NCBI GenBank assembly: GCA_023376005.1
Contig: CM042157.1
Span: forward strand, 55,757,287 to 55,821,286
Direction: 5' to 3'
DNA: 64,000 bases
Origin: Doryteuthis pealeii
Taxonomy: Eukaryota; Mollusca; Cephalopoda; Myopsida; Loliginidae
Within the stretch, counting starts at the first letter, position 1, and each line of letters starts with the position of its first letter. Below are positions 33,630 through 45,659 of the stretch, piece by piece. The notes under the pieces are model-generated. The model had not been told where the DNA came from. It saw nothing but the letters and a program-made list of their open reading frames with translations, and ran no database searches. The position numbers and the translations under genes were made by a program.

Positions 33630-33850
33630 ATGTACTTACTCAACCCCTCTGCGTGTGACACAAGGTCTTTATTAAGTAGAGTTTCACAGGTTTTAATTTA
33701 GTTTTCCTTCTCGTAAACTGGTTATCATACCAAGGTTAAAGAGCATAGTCTGCCTTATCATTTTACCCATAACTGGAGGGAGGATATTTAGGTTAATACC
33801 TTTTGCAAAGATATTAGTGTTATGTGAAATGTAAACAGCTTTGTCCTACA
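33630..33850 (-). mobile_element. A-family SINE, head lost
   Basis: In + orientation from the tail 'tactcaacccctctgc' through 'tcgtaaactggttatcatacc', 'aaagagcatagtctgcc', 'ttacccataactggaggg', 'aatgtaaacagctttgtcc'. The tRNA-like head is replaced by a C tail. Confidence 0.75.
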
Positions 33851-33893
33851 ATTATAACTGGTTGACATGCCATTAAAATCAATCAATCAATAT
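33851..33893 (+). mobile_element. C-family 3' tail fragment
   Basis: Reads 'ctggttgacatgccattaaa' and then (ATCA)n. This 5'-truncated C insertion ends abruptly against the A copy. Confidence 0.65.
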
Positions 33894-34659
33894 TATTTTT
33901 TCTTATCATTTTACATATTTTATATTCCCCTAAATAGAATACTTTATCTAATTTTTGTAATAAATGAACATTAGAATGAGAGAACTCTTCAGATTATCTA
34001 TAGTTTTTTAAAGGCCAAAAGCACTTGCTTTATATATATATATTTTTTTTTCCATTTCCTTAAATCCGCTAATGTTCAAGTAAGAATAAATCCATCTCTG
34101 CAAATAATAAGCAACAAAAAGATTTATGTTTGTAATAAAAACTATTTATTTCGTAACTCTTAATATTTTTTTTACTGTTATTCTATCAATGAGAATTTTT
34201 TTATTTTTAGAATAGCACTTGGTACTAAATCATCATGTAGATATCAGTATATCAAAGAATCATTATTATTTAGTTTTTCTCTTCTTTATCAGTACATAGT
34301 TTGTATGTTTTATCATCTCTATTGTTGCATAGTTGTAAATCTTGAGAAATGATACCATTAATTCCACCTGCTCAGAAAACTGAATGATTATAGAAAATTG
34401 TTGAATATAAAATACTTCATTGATTTATTAACATGTAAGACCGTTGTGTTTTCCAGTTGCTAATGCAATACTTGTTTGTACATAGGTTTCAATTAACCTA
34501 ATACACACTGGAATTAATCAAGGTGACATTTTAAAACTTTTCTTTAATAATTAGTGGGGATGGGGGGCTTCCATATATAATAGATACACAATTTAGGATT
34601 AGTATTACTAGCAGGGATACCTGGCATTTATGGTGTGACATCTACCATGAGTTCCACTT
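33894..34659. other. AT-rich unannotated stretch
   Basis: Nothing recognisable; a G-run lies at 34556-34568. Confidence 0.5.
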
Positions 34660-34930
34660 AGAGAGGTACTTGTAGTCTTCTCCAATTATCACATTGCTAT
34701 TCAGATAATGCTGACCATTGCAATTTCCATTGCTAGTTGTGAGACATCATTCAGCAAGTTAAAACTAATATTTTCATACTTGAGAGCCTCCATGGATCAT
34801 GGCAGACTCTGTGATCTTGCACTGCTAAGTGTAGAAAGAGTTAGAAACTGAAAAAAAATAGACTTTGACCACATCATAGACCAATTTGCATCTCAGGTAT
34901 TGAACAAATTTCAGAGGTCTGTGTTTATAC
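34660..34930 (+). pseudogene. hAT transposase C-terminal dimerisation domain relic
   Basis: From 34711 one + frame reads LTIAISIASCETSFSKLKL, then IFSYLRASMDHGRLCDLALL, then SVERVRN, a stop, and IDFDHIIDQFAS. This is the classic hAT dimerisation domain (A-S-ER-FS-LK, then YLRSSM-RL-LALLSIE), followed by the ID-IID-FA ending seen in ZMYM1/DUF4371-type hAT proteins (established knowledge). One in-frame stop is visible and the upstream part is broken. It is not a functional gene. It lies 17 kb downstream, same strand, of the DUF4371-like relic. Confidence 0.8.
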
Positions 34931-35342
34931 CTACAGCCTTTGTCAAAAGGTATCTTCTGAATTCAATTACACATTAATTTAGCATAAAAGTAGAAATTAA
35001 AACTGAAGATATATATATTTTAATTCTTTTAATGGCTTTTTAAGAAGAAAAATTTTAAAAATTGATTTCAAACTTGATGTAAAATTTCTGAATTGACAAG
35101 ATTATGAGATTTAAAAAAATACTTAGTATCAAGACTGAAAAAGAAAATAATCATTTTATGCTATTTTAACAGCAAAAATTGCACAAAATCTCTCAATTAA
35201 AAAAATCCATGCCCGTTAGGCTTCATTTTAAAATAATATACATTGCAAATTGACCCACCCCTCTTTTAATTAATAAAATAACTTTTTGTGCATAATAATT
35301 CAATAGTCTGAATATATTTTATGCGAGTAAGGGATTATATTA
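34931..35342. other. AT-rich unannotated stretch
   Basis: Nothing recognisable. Confidence 0.5.
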
Positions 35343-35457
35343 AGTGTGTGCAAAAGTTTCCAGGAAAAAAGTTTTTCAAATACATATTCAATTTAGTTTT
35401 CAAATACATATTCAATTTAGTTTTCAGAAAAGATTGCTAAGAACTTTTGTACACACC
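35343..35457. mobile_element. Tc1/mariner-type MITE with an internal duplication
   Basis: The left end AGTGTGTGCAAAAGTTTCCA and the right-end complement GGTGTGTACAAAAGTTCTTA match at 16 of 20 positions, with TA at both outer flanks (35341-35342 and 35458-35459). Inside, a 24-bp unit (CAAATACATATTCAATTTAG plus TTTT) is present twice, at 35377 and 35401. Confidence 0.8.
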
Positions 35458-35707
35458 TAGTGATACTCACAAAATATCTAATACTTCATATGATATTCAT
35501 GTTATATCTCTCATTTTTTATATATAAATCCTATTTCTGTGACTTCTGTAAAGCACAATACTCTGTGATATTTTTCATTCACACTTAGTTCAAATGCAGA
35601 GACTATCTGTCTTACATCTACCAAGCTAATATATTTGTATTTTTATTATATTTTTGGTACAATTTTACTTATTGAACTTACTTATTGAAAATCTGTCTTA
35701 TTTATTA

Positions 35708-36095
35708 CAGTATTGGATAACAAAAAAGAAGATAGTGAAAAAACTGAACCATTTTTTGTTATTGCCACAAATTTTAATGAAACTTCAGTTGCTTAGACAC
35801 ACATAAGAAGTGTTATTTCTCTTGATTATTTTTTGTCCCTAGTTGTAAATGCAGTGGTCTTTCTCTTGCAGACACAAATTACCATATCATGTTAAGGAAA
35901 AGAAAATTCTAAGAAATTTCTTATTTTTTAGTGTTTCTGAGATTTTTCGCTACAACCAAGGGAACTTTGACAACAATAATCAAGGAAAATAATCACTTCT
36001 TATTAAAGTTTAATTAAGACTTGTGGCAATGATAAAAAATGATTCAGTTTTTTCACTATCTGTTTTTCTTTTTGTTTTTTTGTTGTCCAATACTG
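35708..36095. mobile_element. 388-bp TA-flanked MITE with long inverted repeats
   Basis: TA at 35706-35707 and 36096-36097 flank ends CAGTATTGGAYAAC and its complement. The inverted repeats extend about 80 bp (to 'ttgttattgccacaa' and 'ttgtggcaatgataaa'). No transposase remains. TA duplication and a CAGT start are typical of Tc1/mariner derivatives. Confidence 0.88.
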
Positions 36096-37577
36096 TATCT
36101 GTTGCTTTCCTTCTTTTCTTTCAATATTTATATATCAATAATTAATCGTAATTCTTTTTATTCTCTTAGTAATATTTTATTTCCTTTTTAAGTTATGTGA
36201 TTACATAAATCTCTCATCATTTTTACACAATCTCTTATGTTCTCTGTGTTTGTCACATGCACAGCCATTATTGCATACCACAGCAGACAATTTATACTAC
36301 TTAAAAATGATATAATAGTTATTCTGTATACTATTATCTCTTAAATATTTTTGAAAGGTATTAACTTTTCACTACATTTCTACAATTTGCATAGTCTTAA
36401 ATTCAAAACTTGTTTTCTATAATGGACATGCCCACACATGTATAAAGTGATTAAGAACGTCTGATTTTTCATTCTATACTGGTCTGTAATATTTTTGTTT
36501 CTTCCTTTTAGATGGGGCCAAGAGAGCCAAAGAAGCCAAGTAAACAGGATTAAAATCTAACCACAAATTTAAAAAAAATTCATTTGTTTCTCAGCTTATT
36601 TGGATATTGCTTTCTTATTGTGAAAAATAATTCAAAGAGAAAAAAGCACAATGGAAATAAAATTCTAAGAAATATTCTTTAGTTTAAAAAATACCTATTT
36701 TGCTGGAGATTGATCTCATGGGAAATAATCTTTTGTAATTTTTTTTTCAAATTATAATGATATTCTAATTCTTTTGAGATTTCTTTTTTCTCAAAAAGAT
36801 AACCTTAAAGCCAGAAGTAAACAATTTGCAATGCAATTTATAAAAGAAGTTTCAATTCATTTCTTTATGAATAATCTGTTAAAATGGTTTTCTCCTGTAA
36901 CATAGATTGTTTTCTAAAAGTAGAATAATACTTGTATTTTTTAAATTAGCATTAAAAAGGATTTTGGAAAATTTTATTTTATTTTTTTCTCTTAAATACG
37001 TCACTTGTTCCATGTTACCAAAATATTGCAAAACCTTTGGCTCATCATAGTATTTTGCTGCTAGAATTATATTTCCAATTTTAATAGACAACTTCTCTCG
37101 TAATTCCTTTCTTGGATATTTTAAGGTTATCTCTGGTTGGATCATTCAAGAAAGTTACCTAGGATTTCCAACTGCAAAAGCTAGACAGAATAAGATACAT
37201 GAGCAAAATATTATACTTATGTTCAATTTATAGTAATAACAAAGCTTCTTATTATGTACCTTACAGAGAGCCATTAATCTTACATGAGACGACTTATTTG
37301 TTGCTTATTTTTACATATTTTGATTATAATATCATATTTTGAAATCATTAAACAAGTTTTTTTATATTGCTTTAATTATATAAATATAGCAATATTATTT
37401 CTCATTACACCTATATAACATGGTGTGTGCTTGAAATATATAATGTTAGTTATCGAGTTAATATCATGAAAGAAAATGATTGATAATTCCGATAGAACAA
37501 ATCTTAGAACTGTGTTCACTACAAATGCTAAATTTAAGTGCCTATTTATTACAAACTAAAGAAGATATGTAGGAATT
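36096..37577. other. Unannotated stretch with weak coding hints
   Basis: A T/C-rich tract ending TTCCTTTTAG at 36512 is followed by a short frame ending TAA at 36552 and an AATAAA at 36655; this could be a tiny terminal exon, but AT-rich DNA produces such patterns often. An 88-codon minus frame at 36879-37145 has mixed composition (LREKLSIKIGN and beyond) and no recognised domain. Confidence 0.25.
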
Positions 37578-37802
37578 TGCAAGGTTCCTAGTTTGATGCC
37601 TGCCCTCGCCAACTCAGCGTATGAGTAGCACAGGGATCTGTGCGGTAAAGTAAGGAGCTGATGGTAGGTGTGGCACTCCACCTCAGACGCTAAAATAATC
37701 TCCTTGGTCTAGCGCTAGTGAAAAGGGGATAGACTCCCTTGCTGATTAGCTGATACTGACATTAGGCCGCCCCAACGACTTTACTTTACTTTACTTTACT
37801 TT
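37578..37802 (+). mobile_element. G-family SINE, A-box lost
   Basis: Starts at the B-box region 'caaggttcctagtttgatg' and then follows G closely to 'aacgactttactttactt'. The 3' end has four TTTAC units, the clearest tail of this family here. Confidence 0.88.
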
Positions 37803-38384
37803 TTATATATATTATTCCAAGATGATAACCTTATGAATCTTACTAAATACTATCATTTTTAACTATATGATCTATATAAAGTATTGCAGTATATAATCCA
37901 TCTAAACTATTATGCAAATTACTTTCAAGTGGAGATTGTAATAAAAGATTTTAAAGGGATTATTACAAAGATAAGAGATAAGAAGCAAATTTGTATTTGT
38001 ACAAAATTCTATCTCAATAAATAAATAGACATTTTATCACTTGAAAACTCAATAAGGTATTATATTATTTAAGCAAGATAGTTTCTTCCAAAATAATGAA
38101 ACTATCTGCCTAAAGGACTTTTTACTAGATTCATTCCTTTCCATTACATTGTTGGTTTGGTTAAGTTCTATCTAAAAGCAGCTGTCTCTCAGCTTTTCTC
38201 ACTTTGAAAGTGAGTAATGAAAACAATGAAAAAAAACAATTTCAAAGTATTAGATTTGAATATTTATTATATCTAGTTTGTTTTAAAGTTTATGTAAAGA
38301 TTGGCATTTAGATTTTTTTTTTTCTTTCTTGATATCAATTTATAGCATTTATATTCAAGTATCAGAATATTTTTCTGGCTTTTA
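37803..38384. other. AT-rich unannotated stretch
   Basis: Nothing recognisable. Confidence 0.5.
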
Positions 38385-39110
38385 TGAAGTGATACCACTC
38401 TTCCAATGAATAGTATATTCTATCATTAAAGAACAATTATAGTTTTCAGTTCTATTAATTATTTGACATCTGCTAACCAGATAAAGAGTTTTGTATTGAG
38501 CAAAACAAGTAATAATTTGAAGATCACAGATGTACAAACTGTTGGAAGAACTTCTAGTTCCATGATCATTTACTACATTATTTGCAACATGAATATGAGC
38601 ATTGTCATGCAACAAAATCACTTGTTGATTTCCTTGCCCAGTAAAAGGTCTTTTTTCTCTTTCAATGCATTATTCAAATGAGCTATTTGCTCATTGTAAC
38701 ATTGCCTGGTTTGCCTATGTTTCAGCAACTTGTAATTTTTTTAAATTTGTTGAATCTCACTAAACACAGAAGAATTTTCAGTAAATTATATTTAGGTTAA
38801 GATGTTGAATTCCGTCCTGGATCTTACCATGATTTTCTTCCTTTTGTATTTTTTGTTTTTAATTTTTTTATGAAAATAAAACTATTTTTCATTACCAGTG
38901 ATTATCTTTTCCAAAAGATAATTTTTCTATATAGACCAAAAAGAGAAAGAAAGAAATTGTTTAAATGCTGACTGAAGTTCAATTCTGTGAATTCATGTGG
39001 AACCTATTTTCCTAGCCTCTGAAGTTTTTCAAAGAATTTTAAACAATATTCTACAGTTGACTGATTGTATAAGAACTAAAGTAAACTTCAAAGACACTTC
39101 TAAGATTTCC
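38385..39110 (-). pseudogene. Mariner-type transposase relic
   Basis: Reading the minus strand from 39110 downward, broken frames give in order: a LQRLGK plus VPHEFTE segment (linker after the DNA-binding domain), IITGNEK (first catalytic block, normally TGDEKW), a YELL-type segment with CYNEQIAHLNNALKEKK, then VILLHDNAHIHVANNV (second catalytic Asp block, around 38585-38625) and LYICDLQ (third Asp block). The order and blocks fit irritans-like mariners (family knowledge). The first Asp is Asn here, the last spacing is shortened and frameshifts are frequent, so it is dead. Confidence 0.8.
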
Positions 39111-39404
39111 CTACCATTGTGCAAAAGATAGTACTGAGAATTTTTATATCAATTTAATATGTAAAATATATATAAGCTTGTGTTGATAATATTTGTTTAA
39201 ACTAGCACATATTGTTCTATATTATCAGGTGTATGGAATAGGTTATTGTTGCTTTAGTATTGAGTTGCATACTTAAACAGTAAAATTGTTGTCTTTGGTG
39301 TTTAAGCATAGCTGTCTTCTGGAAAAGTAAAAAAAAAAAAACTCTTCAAAACTACTATATTTATATACATCTGGCTGGAATTAATTTAGAGTAGTTATAT
39401 TTAC
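39111..39404. other. AT-rich unannotated stretch
   Basis: The N-terminal helix-turn-helix part of the mariner relic should lie here on the minus strand, but I could not identify it. Confidence 0.3.
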
Positions 39405-39512
39405 TAGGCTTTACTAAGTATGACACAAAACCACAAGTATGAGACATTCAGTCAGGATTAAACTCACACCTGTAGGAATGATCTGCAAGATTAGTTTTAC
39501 ATCAAGGCACCC
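39405..39512 (-). mobile_element. H-family SINE, diverged
   Basis: In + orientation: 'tgacacaaaaccacaagtat', 'gagacattcagtcaggatt', 'actcacacc', 'atctgcaagattagttt', 'aaggcaccc'. The A-box region is damaged. Confidence 0.6.
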
Positions 39513-40741
39513 AATTGTAAATATTTATTGATGATGATGATAATAATAATGATAAATAAGTACAAGAAAATGAGAAATCCCTTAGTTTTTTGTTTGTTTG
39601 TTTTTGTTTTTTTTTAGATTTCTTAACTGTTTTATGGTTATTCCAATAGAAAATATTTGTTTTAGACATTGCTTTAAAGAGATAAATTGTTTCCTTTAAA
39701 TGTTTAGTTAATTTCCTGACTTAATAAAATTGGTTTATTGTTTTGTTTTGATTATTGTGAAGATTTTTTTTCATGAGATAAATGGTTTTGAGTAATTGTT
39801 GGAAGCTTATTTATTTGGTTTGTTTTAGCAGACTTTTTCAAGGTTAATGGCCCATGGCATGTAATATATTTGTTGTTGTATTTGTCATTTATTTGGGTTT
39901 CATAGATTGTATAATTCTGAGACTGAATACTCTTCATTGAAAGGCTTTGTTGTCTTTTTTTCCCTAATAAAATTTGTATATCAGCATTAGAAATTCAATT
40001 ATTGTTTTCTGTTAGTTTCATTTTAAAGTTCTAAAAAGTGAATAATACTTGGTAATGAAATCAGCAAATCTGAATACTGTAGATGTTAAATGTAAGTTAA
40101 AATGCAGATAGATTTTGACTGTAGCTGGGTGATGAAAAACATTATCCTTTTAAAATGTGTCAGGTTGCACAATATTACTATGAATCCTAATATCTGTTTT
40201 TTGTTGTTTTTTGGGGGATGGGGGTTAAATTTTATTTTGAGGTTATAATGTAGTTATTTATTTCATTCCCCCCAAGGCCAAAATAAGGTTGGTTTAATGT
40301 GGGGTGCCGCACTTCTGCATGACTGTTTAAAAAATTGCTTAGATTTCATTAGCATTCCCCTTCAGGCATTAGGCTATAAACCCAGCTCTTACCTCTTTTC
40401 AACAACAGGGCAGGTATGTAGATATACTGGAACAACCAAATTGTCATGAAAGCTCCCTCTTTTTTTTTTTTTTTTTTTTTTTCTATTGTAAACAGATTTT
40501 CATACCATACCAGTTGAATTTATGCTGATTGAATTGTGAATTTAACATAGAATGTGTGGTGTACAATTCAAGTAAATGAATTTTGAACAATTAATCAGAT
40601 TTTGTGGTTTGCAGATTTTTGTGCTTTTTAGTCATAAGTATTTCTGCATTCGCATTACTGATAAAATGTTAGAAAGTAAAAAGTGAATCCATAAACTTTA
40701 ATATTTCTGTTTCTTGTAGTTTTGTGACACAAGTGAAATTA
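39513..40741. other. Unannotated stretch
   Basis: A (GAT)n/(AAT)n microsatellite near 39530-39555 and a long T-run at 40460-40482. 40200-40440 has G-runs and is somewhat less AT-rich, with no identified homology. A 61-codon minus frame at 39752 is not supported. Confidence 0.4.
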
Positions 40742-40876
40742 TTAACCCTTTGAGCCGATTAGACTAATATACCTGTGGTACTTTTATTGTCCCTACACCA
40801 TAACACCAGTGCAGAGATCATGCTCCAATGGCAAAGGGTAAATTTAGGCTCAGGAACTCTGAGCTCAAGGGGTTAA
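40742..40876. mobile_element. TTAA-flanked MITE (piggyBac-like), copy 1
   Basis: TTAA at 40742-40745 and 40873-40876 bound ends CCCTTTGAGC and its complement CCCCTTGAGC. TTAA targets and CCC starts are hallmarks of piggyBac elements (established knowledge). Interior of about 110 bp, GC-richer than its flanks, without coding capacity. Confidence 0.75.
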
Positions 40877-41709
40877 AAGTGTACACAACACAAATGAAAT
40901 TTATATCAAGTGCCTAAATTATAATTGTTCATTACAGTTAAAACTGGCTGTGTAAAATGACTACAATGGTTCAATATTAATAGAACTTGGAAAATAATTT
41001 CAATTCTGTTATTTTGTGTATTATGACCATGAAAAAGACATGGTATCTGGCAGGTCTTATAAAACTCACACAAGTGTCTCTGAAGGAATTAGGCTCCGTT
41101 TTCATAGTGACCTAATGTAGCAATTAAAGAACCTCTCATTTATTAAACTTAATACGTTTTGTACAGTTAATTGATCAAACCGTTATAACAAAATGGTAAG
41201 GTTAGATTTTTGACGTTTAATGTTAGATACTGACACTAGTTTTTAGTTTTCCTTAATTTCTGGTTTCTTTTAATAAATTATATACTTTCTGATATTTTAA
41301 GAACATTTTGTTTTATAGATTTATTTAATAACAAATAGCATTTCATTCTATGAATTATATTCTGTATATTCAACTGAAAAAAGAAAAAAACAAAAAAGAA
41401 TCAATCTGAATAAATCTTTAAAGATATGTAGGATTTCTGAAGAATAGTTTTAAAAAATATTCTGAAATTTTGATTTCATTTTTGCTTTTTTGTTTTTGCT
41501 TCTTTTTTTTTTTTTTTTCTCTCACCTTTAAAATAAAAAAAAAACTTTTTTTATTGTTCCGAATAGAAAGATGAAAAGATATAGGAGCATATCTAACTCC
41601 TATCAAGAAAATAACTTTTTGCCATTATTTTGTTTAGTTATTTTTTTTTCTTTTTTGCAAGAAGGTTTTTGAAAGTTTAAAGTAATAATTTGATGCTTAC
41701 TACAACATT
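40877..41709. other. AT-rich unannotated stretch
   Basis: Long A- and T-runs near 41380-41550 and nothing else recognisable. Confidence 0.5.
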
Positions 41710-42062
41710 TATTATCCATTATTTATATTATTTTATTATTTTATTTATATTACTGTTTAAAGATTTTTAAAGAATATTATTTAAGAATATTAATTATTAT
41801 ATCATTCATTATTTATATTATCTTATTACTTACATTACTGTTTAAAGAATATTATTTAAGAATATTAATTTATATCATTCATTATTTATATTATCTTATT
41901 ATTTATATTACTATTTAAAGAATATTAAGAATATTAATTTATTATATCATCCATTATTTATATTATTTCATCATCTATATTACTGTTTAACTTATGTTAT
42001 TTAAGAATATAAGTTTATATTATCCATTACTCATATTATTTTATTATCTATATTACTATCAA
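41710..42062. repeat. AT-rich minisatellite, about 75-80 bp unit, about five copies
   Basis: Units follow 'tatcattcattatttatatt', 'attttattatttatattact', 'gtttaaagaatatta', 'tttaagaatattaat'. The unit length drifts through small deletions. Confidence 0.88.
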
Positions 42063-42917
42063 ACCTATAAAATAAGTGTCAAAGTTAGGAATATAAAAGA
42101 TTAACATGCTTGTCAAAAATATATTTACAGATTTCTTCTTTAATTTTTTTTGTGTTCAAATAAACAGTATTTGTAACATAGATGTTGATAATAAAGAAAT
42201 TTATGTTTTGATTGTTTCATATAAAATAAATACCACATGCAAGTTTTATTATGATTTAATATTTATTATTATAAATTGTTTGATTTATTGATCAGAAAAT
42301 AGAATTATTTTTTCTTAACCCTTTCAACACAGTTTGTAATTATAGTTGGTTTCCTAGTGCTGTACCATATGTAAATATAGTCAAACTTCATATTTATGTT
42401 TACTTTTATTCTTTTTTTTAATTTTTTTTTTTTTAACACCAATTCATAATATTTACATGAATTATCATAATGTTTTATGGTGATTTAAAAGTTTTTAAAG
42501 TTAGATTTTTTGAAACGGTAATTTTTTGCTGGAAAATATGGCACTAGAAGCTCCCCAAAATTTGAAAATACAGCTGAAGGGTTTGATAAAAGTAATTCTG
42601 TTTCAGTATGTTACCATTACTTTAAAAAAGAAAAAAGAGAAGCTTTTGCTAGCCACTCTTTGATTTCATAGTGCTGTTAATAATTAAAGATTTTGGAAAC
42701 TTACTGTTATTAATGAGTAAAATGGAAAATTAAAAAAAACTACAATTGTGTTTTTTGTCTTCTTTTTGTTATCTTCTACTGTGTACATTACCTGTTTCTT
42801 AATGCATGTGACATTAGCTTTTTTTTGTCTGCCTTTGTTCAATGTTTATTAATACAAGATCAAGACATGAGATGTTCAAAGTTTTTATTCTTTTTGTAGC
42901 CTTAAATCCCAGATTAT
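42063..42917. other. AT-rich unannotated stretch
   Basis: A single 'ttaaccctttcaacac' near 42316 resembles a TTAA-element end, but a matching end was not found. T-runs lie near 42412-42437. Confidence 0.4.
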
Positions 42918-43069
42918 TTAACCCTTTCATTGTTTAAGGCAAATTAGAGGTGTCTATTCTCACATTTTCACAAGATTGTATCCTTTTTTTAAGTGCAGTT
43001 TGAGAAGCATGTATGGCCCTCAAACATATCATGAGAAACACTGATACCACAAAACAGTGAAAAGGTTAA
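42918..43069. mobile_element. TTAA-flanked MITE (piggyBac-like), copy 2
   Basis: TTAA at 42918-42921 and 43066-43069; ends CCCTTTCATTGTTT and the complement CCTTTTCACTGTTT. It resembles the 40.7 kb element in target and CCCTTT start but has different inner TIR bases, so it is a related, not identical, family. Confidence 0.7.
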
Positions 43070-43252
43070 AAAAAAAGGCAAAGATACTCTTTACAACATC
43101 CATAAATCTTAAATATGATCAAGGCTTGGGAATTGTATTGCTTAACTATATTGATCAATGATTTGAGAAAAAGTGACAATTCCAGTTTGATGAATGAATT
43201 AAATTCTCATTTGAAATATTATTTACTATAGAAAATCTGTATTACACTCTGT

Positions 43253-43293
<41 letters not shown>

Positions 43294-44171
43294 TTATTAC
43301 TACATAAGCTGTACTGATAATGATTTTAAAAAACCCTTTGATGGATTTTAATACTTGATGATTATAGTGGGTGTATCAAAGTATATGCATGCTTCAAAAA
43401 TTAGATGGATTTTTAAAAATGATATATGTGTATGTATATATATGTGTGTGTGTTTAGTTCAGTTTAAAAGATAACAAGAATTTCAATCATTCATGATTAC
43501 ATATTATTATACTTTACATTCAATGTATTCAAATTTAGAAAGCTAGTAATTTTCTTTTTGAAAATTACAAAGACTTAGATTATAATTGAAATTCATGCAG
43601 ATTCAGGTCATGAATTATCCTTTCATAAATGTGTGAAGACAACTTGAAAAAACATTTTTTATTCATTTGGATTATAATCTGTAAGGTGTCATTTAATATT
43701 AACTTAACATTTATGGCAGAAAAATAATATTTTAAGTTATTAGTTTTGTTTGTAACAATATACATAAAAAAAATTACAGTTTTATTTCTACTTGTAAATA
43801 ATTGTTTTAAGCTTTTATTTCAAAGTTATATTTTAAGTGTTTTTTTTTCTTCTTCAAAGATAATATCATTTTTATTATTGGTATTCAAAGTTATAGAACT
43901 TAATTACTTTAATTGGTTTATGAATTTATATGGAGGAAAAATAATCTTTGTTTATTAACAAATTATTTGTACCTGATTCATAGTAATGTATGATTTAATT
44001 TTTTATTTTGTTAATTAGTTTATGATTTTATAAGCATTTGTTTAAAGATGAAAGTAACTCAAGAAAGTATGCTTGAAAATTATCAATATTTGATTATCAG
44101 ATGAGGCACATCATGATTTCATTAATATTTCAAGACTTATGAGCACAATTTTTAATTACATTTTCTTGTTT
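43070..44171. other. AT-rich stretch with microsatellite
   Basis: A (TA)n tract at 43254-43290 and a short (TA)n(GT)n at 43424-43455. No gene was recognised. Confidence 0.5.
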
Positions 44172-44257
44172 TAAAAAAATATCTAAAAAGTATACTTGTA
44201 TGCAATGAATATGTGATATATTCATTGTATACAAGTATACTTTTTAGATTTATTTTT
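44172..44257. mobile_element. Small hairpin with about 37-bp arms
   Basis: 'ctaaaaagtatacttgtatg' and the complement 'catacaagtatacttttt'-type arm meet over a short loop around 44213. Nearly perfect. Confidence 0.85.
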
Positions 44258-44454
44258 ATATGTTTATTCAGTTGTGTTTTCCTGAATTATGGTTAAAATT
44301 TAACGCTAAAAGCACTTTTATTTGTAATATTTGTAATATCTCTTTCATGAAAATGCAGAACAATATCATATATTCCAAGTATAAAATAACAAAAACAAGA
44401 TAAAAACTCACAACTCACAGTTTTATGAGAGTCCTTAGATTAGCTAATATTAAA

Positions 44455-44532
<78 letters not shown>
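44455..44532. repeat. (GT)n(TA)n compound microsatellite
   Basis: A GT tract, a short TATG transition, then a long TA tract. Confidence 0.98.
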
Positions 44533-44535
<3 letters not shown>

Positions 44536-45659
44536 GCAGAGGTACTGCTTTTTTATATTTTATAATGTCTCTATCTCAGTCTGTTTGGCCAGAAATTGCA
44601 TATTTTGTCATGAAAGATCATCCAAATGAATAACCTTTTATAGTTTGTGTTGGAATTTTGGTCAAGTTATCATGCAAGAAAAATCCAGGTTCTTGGAACT
44701 TTCAATTTGGCCATAATCCCTATATAGATGTATAACTACATAAACTTGGACATAGTAGTACAGTGTGTGTGTATTTATGAGACAAAACAAGACACATCAT
44801 TTTACTTTGTATTAATTTACACCTATTGCAGCTCTTCTTTTGTATTGTTTCTTTGTATTCTTTGTTACCAAGTTCTCTCCTCTTTTCCTTTGTGAAGTAA
44901 GGTGCATCCCACTCCTTTGTTAGATTTATGGAAGCACTTCACATGTTCAGATGATAATTTACAGTAGCCAATCCCTCACTGATAATTAGAATGTTGACAT
45001 TTTGAAACTTTTGGACTAAGGCAATTCTAAGTAAACTAGAAATTGTTTTTGTGTATCTTTTTAGAATTTTCCTTAATGTTATTGTCATTTTATCATTTAT
45101 TTTATTAATATATAGCATTTATGTTTTGTCATGTAAGGATGTATCTAACCATTTGGGTTTTTTTGTTGTTTTCTTTTGCTCATCTGGAGAAAATATTTGA
45201 TTCTATAGCTATTATGTCTTCTTTTTAAAGACATTTTTAATAAGTTACAGGTGTACAGATAGGTCTTGAAGGCCACTTTTTTACTTCTTAATCTGTGTAA
45301 TTGTAAAATCTTTGATTTCTATCTGATTAGATATTTCATAAATCTTCTTAAATGCGAGTAATGATTTCAACAAATTTTTTGTATTACCTTTATTTTGTTA
45401 ATTCAGAAGTTTAAGAAAAATTGCCTATGACTGGAACGCCACCCCACCTCACACCAGATCCATGCCCTAATACTTCAAAAAAGAAAATCTAAATAACTGA
45501 ATTATTTAGAAAAACAAAATTTGGCACCAGCCATATTTAAATCATAAATCTATATTGCACCAAACTTAGATATGGTTATTCGGTTAATACTAGCAGAAGT
45601 ATTTGGCTCTGCTTCGGAGCGAAAAAGATAAGACAATGTTTCAATTAAATAATTCTAAT
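44533..45659. other. Unannotated stretch
   Basis: No gene or repeat was recognised; 45420-45470 is briefly GC-richer. Confidence 0.45.
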
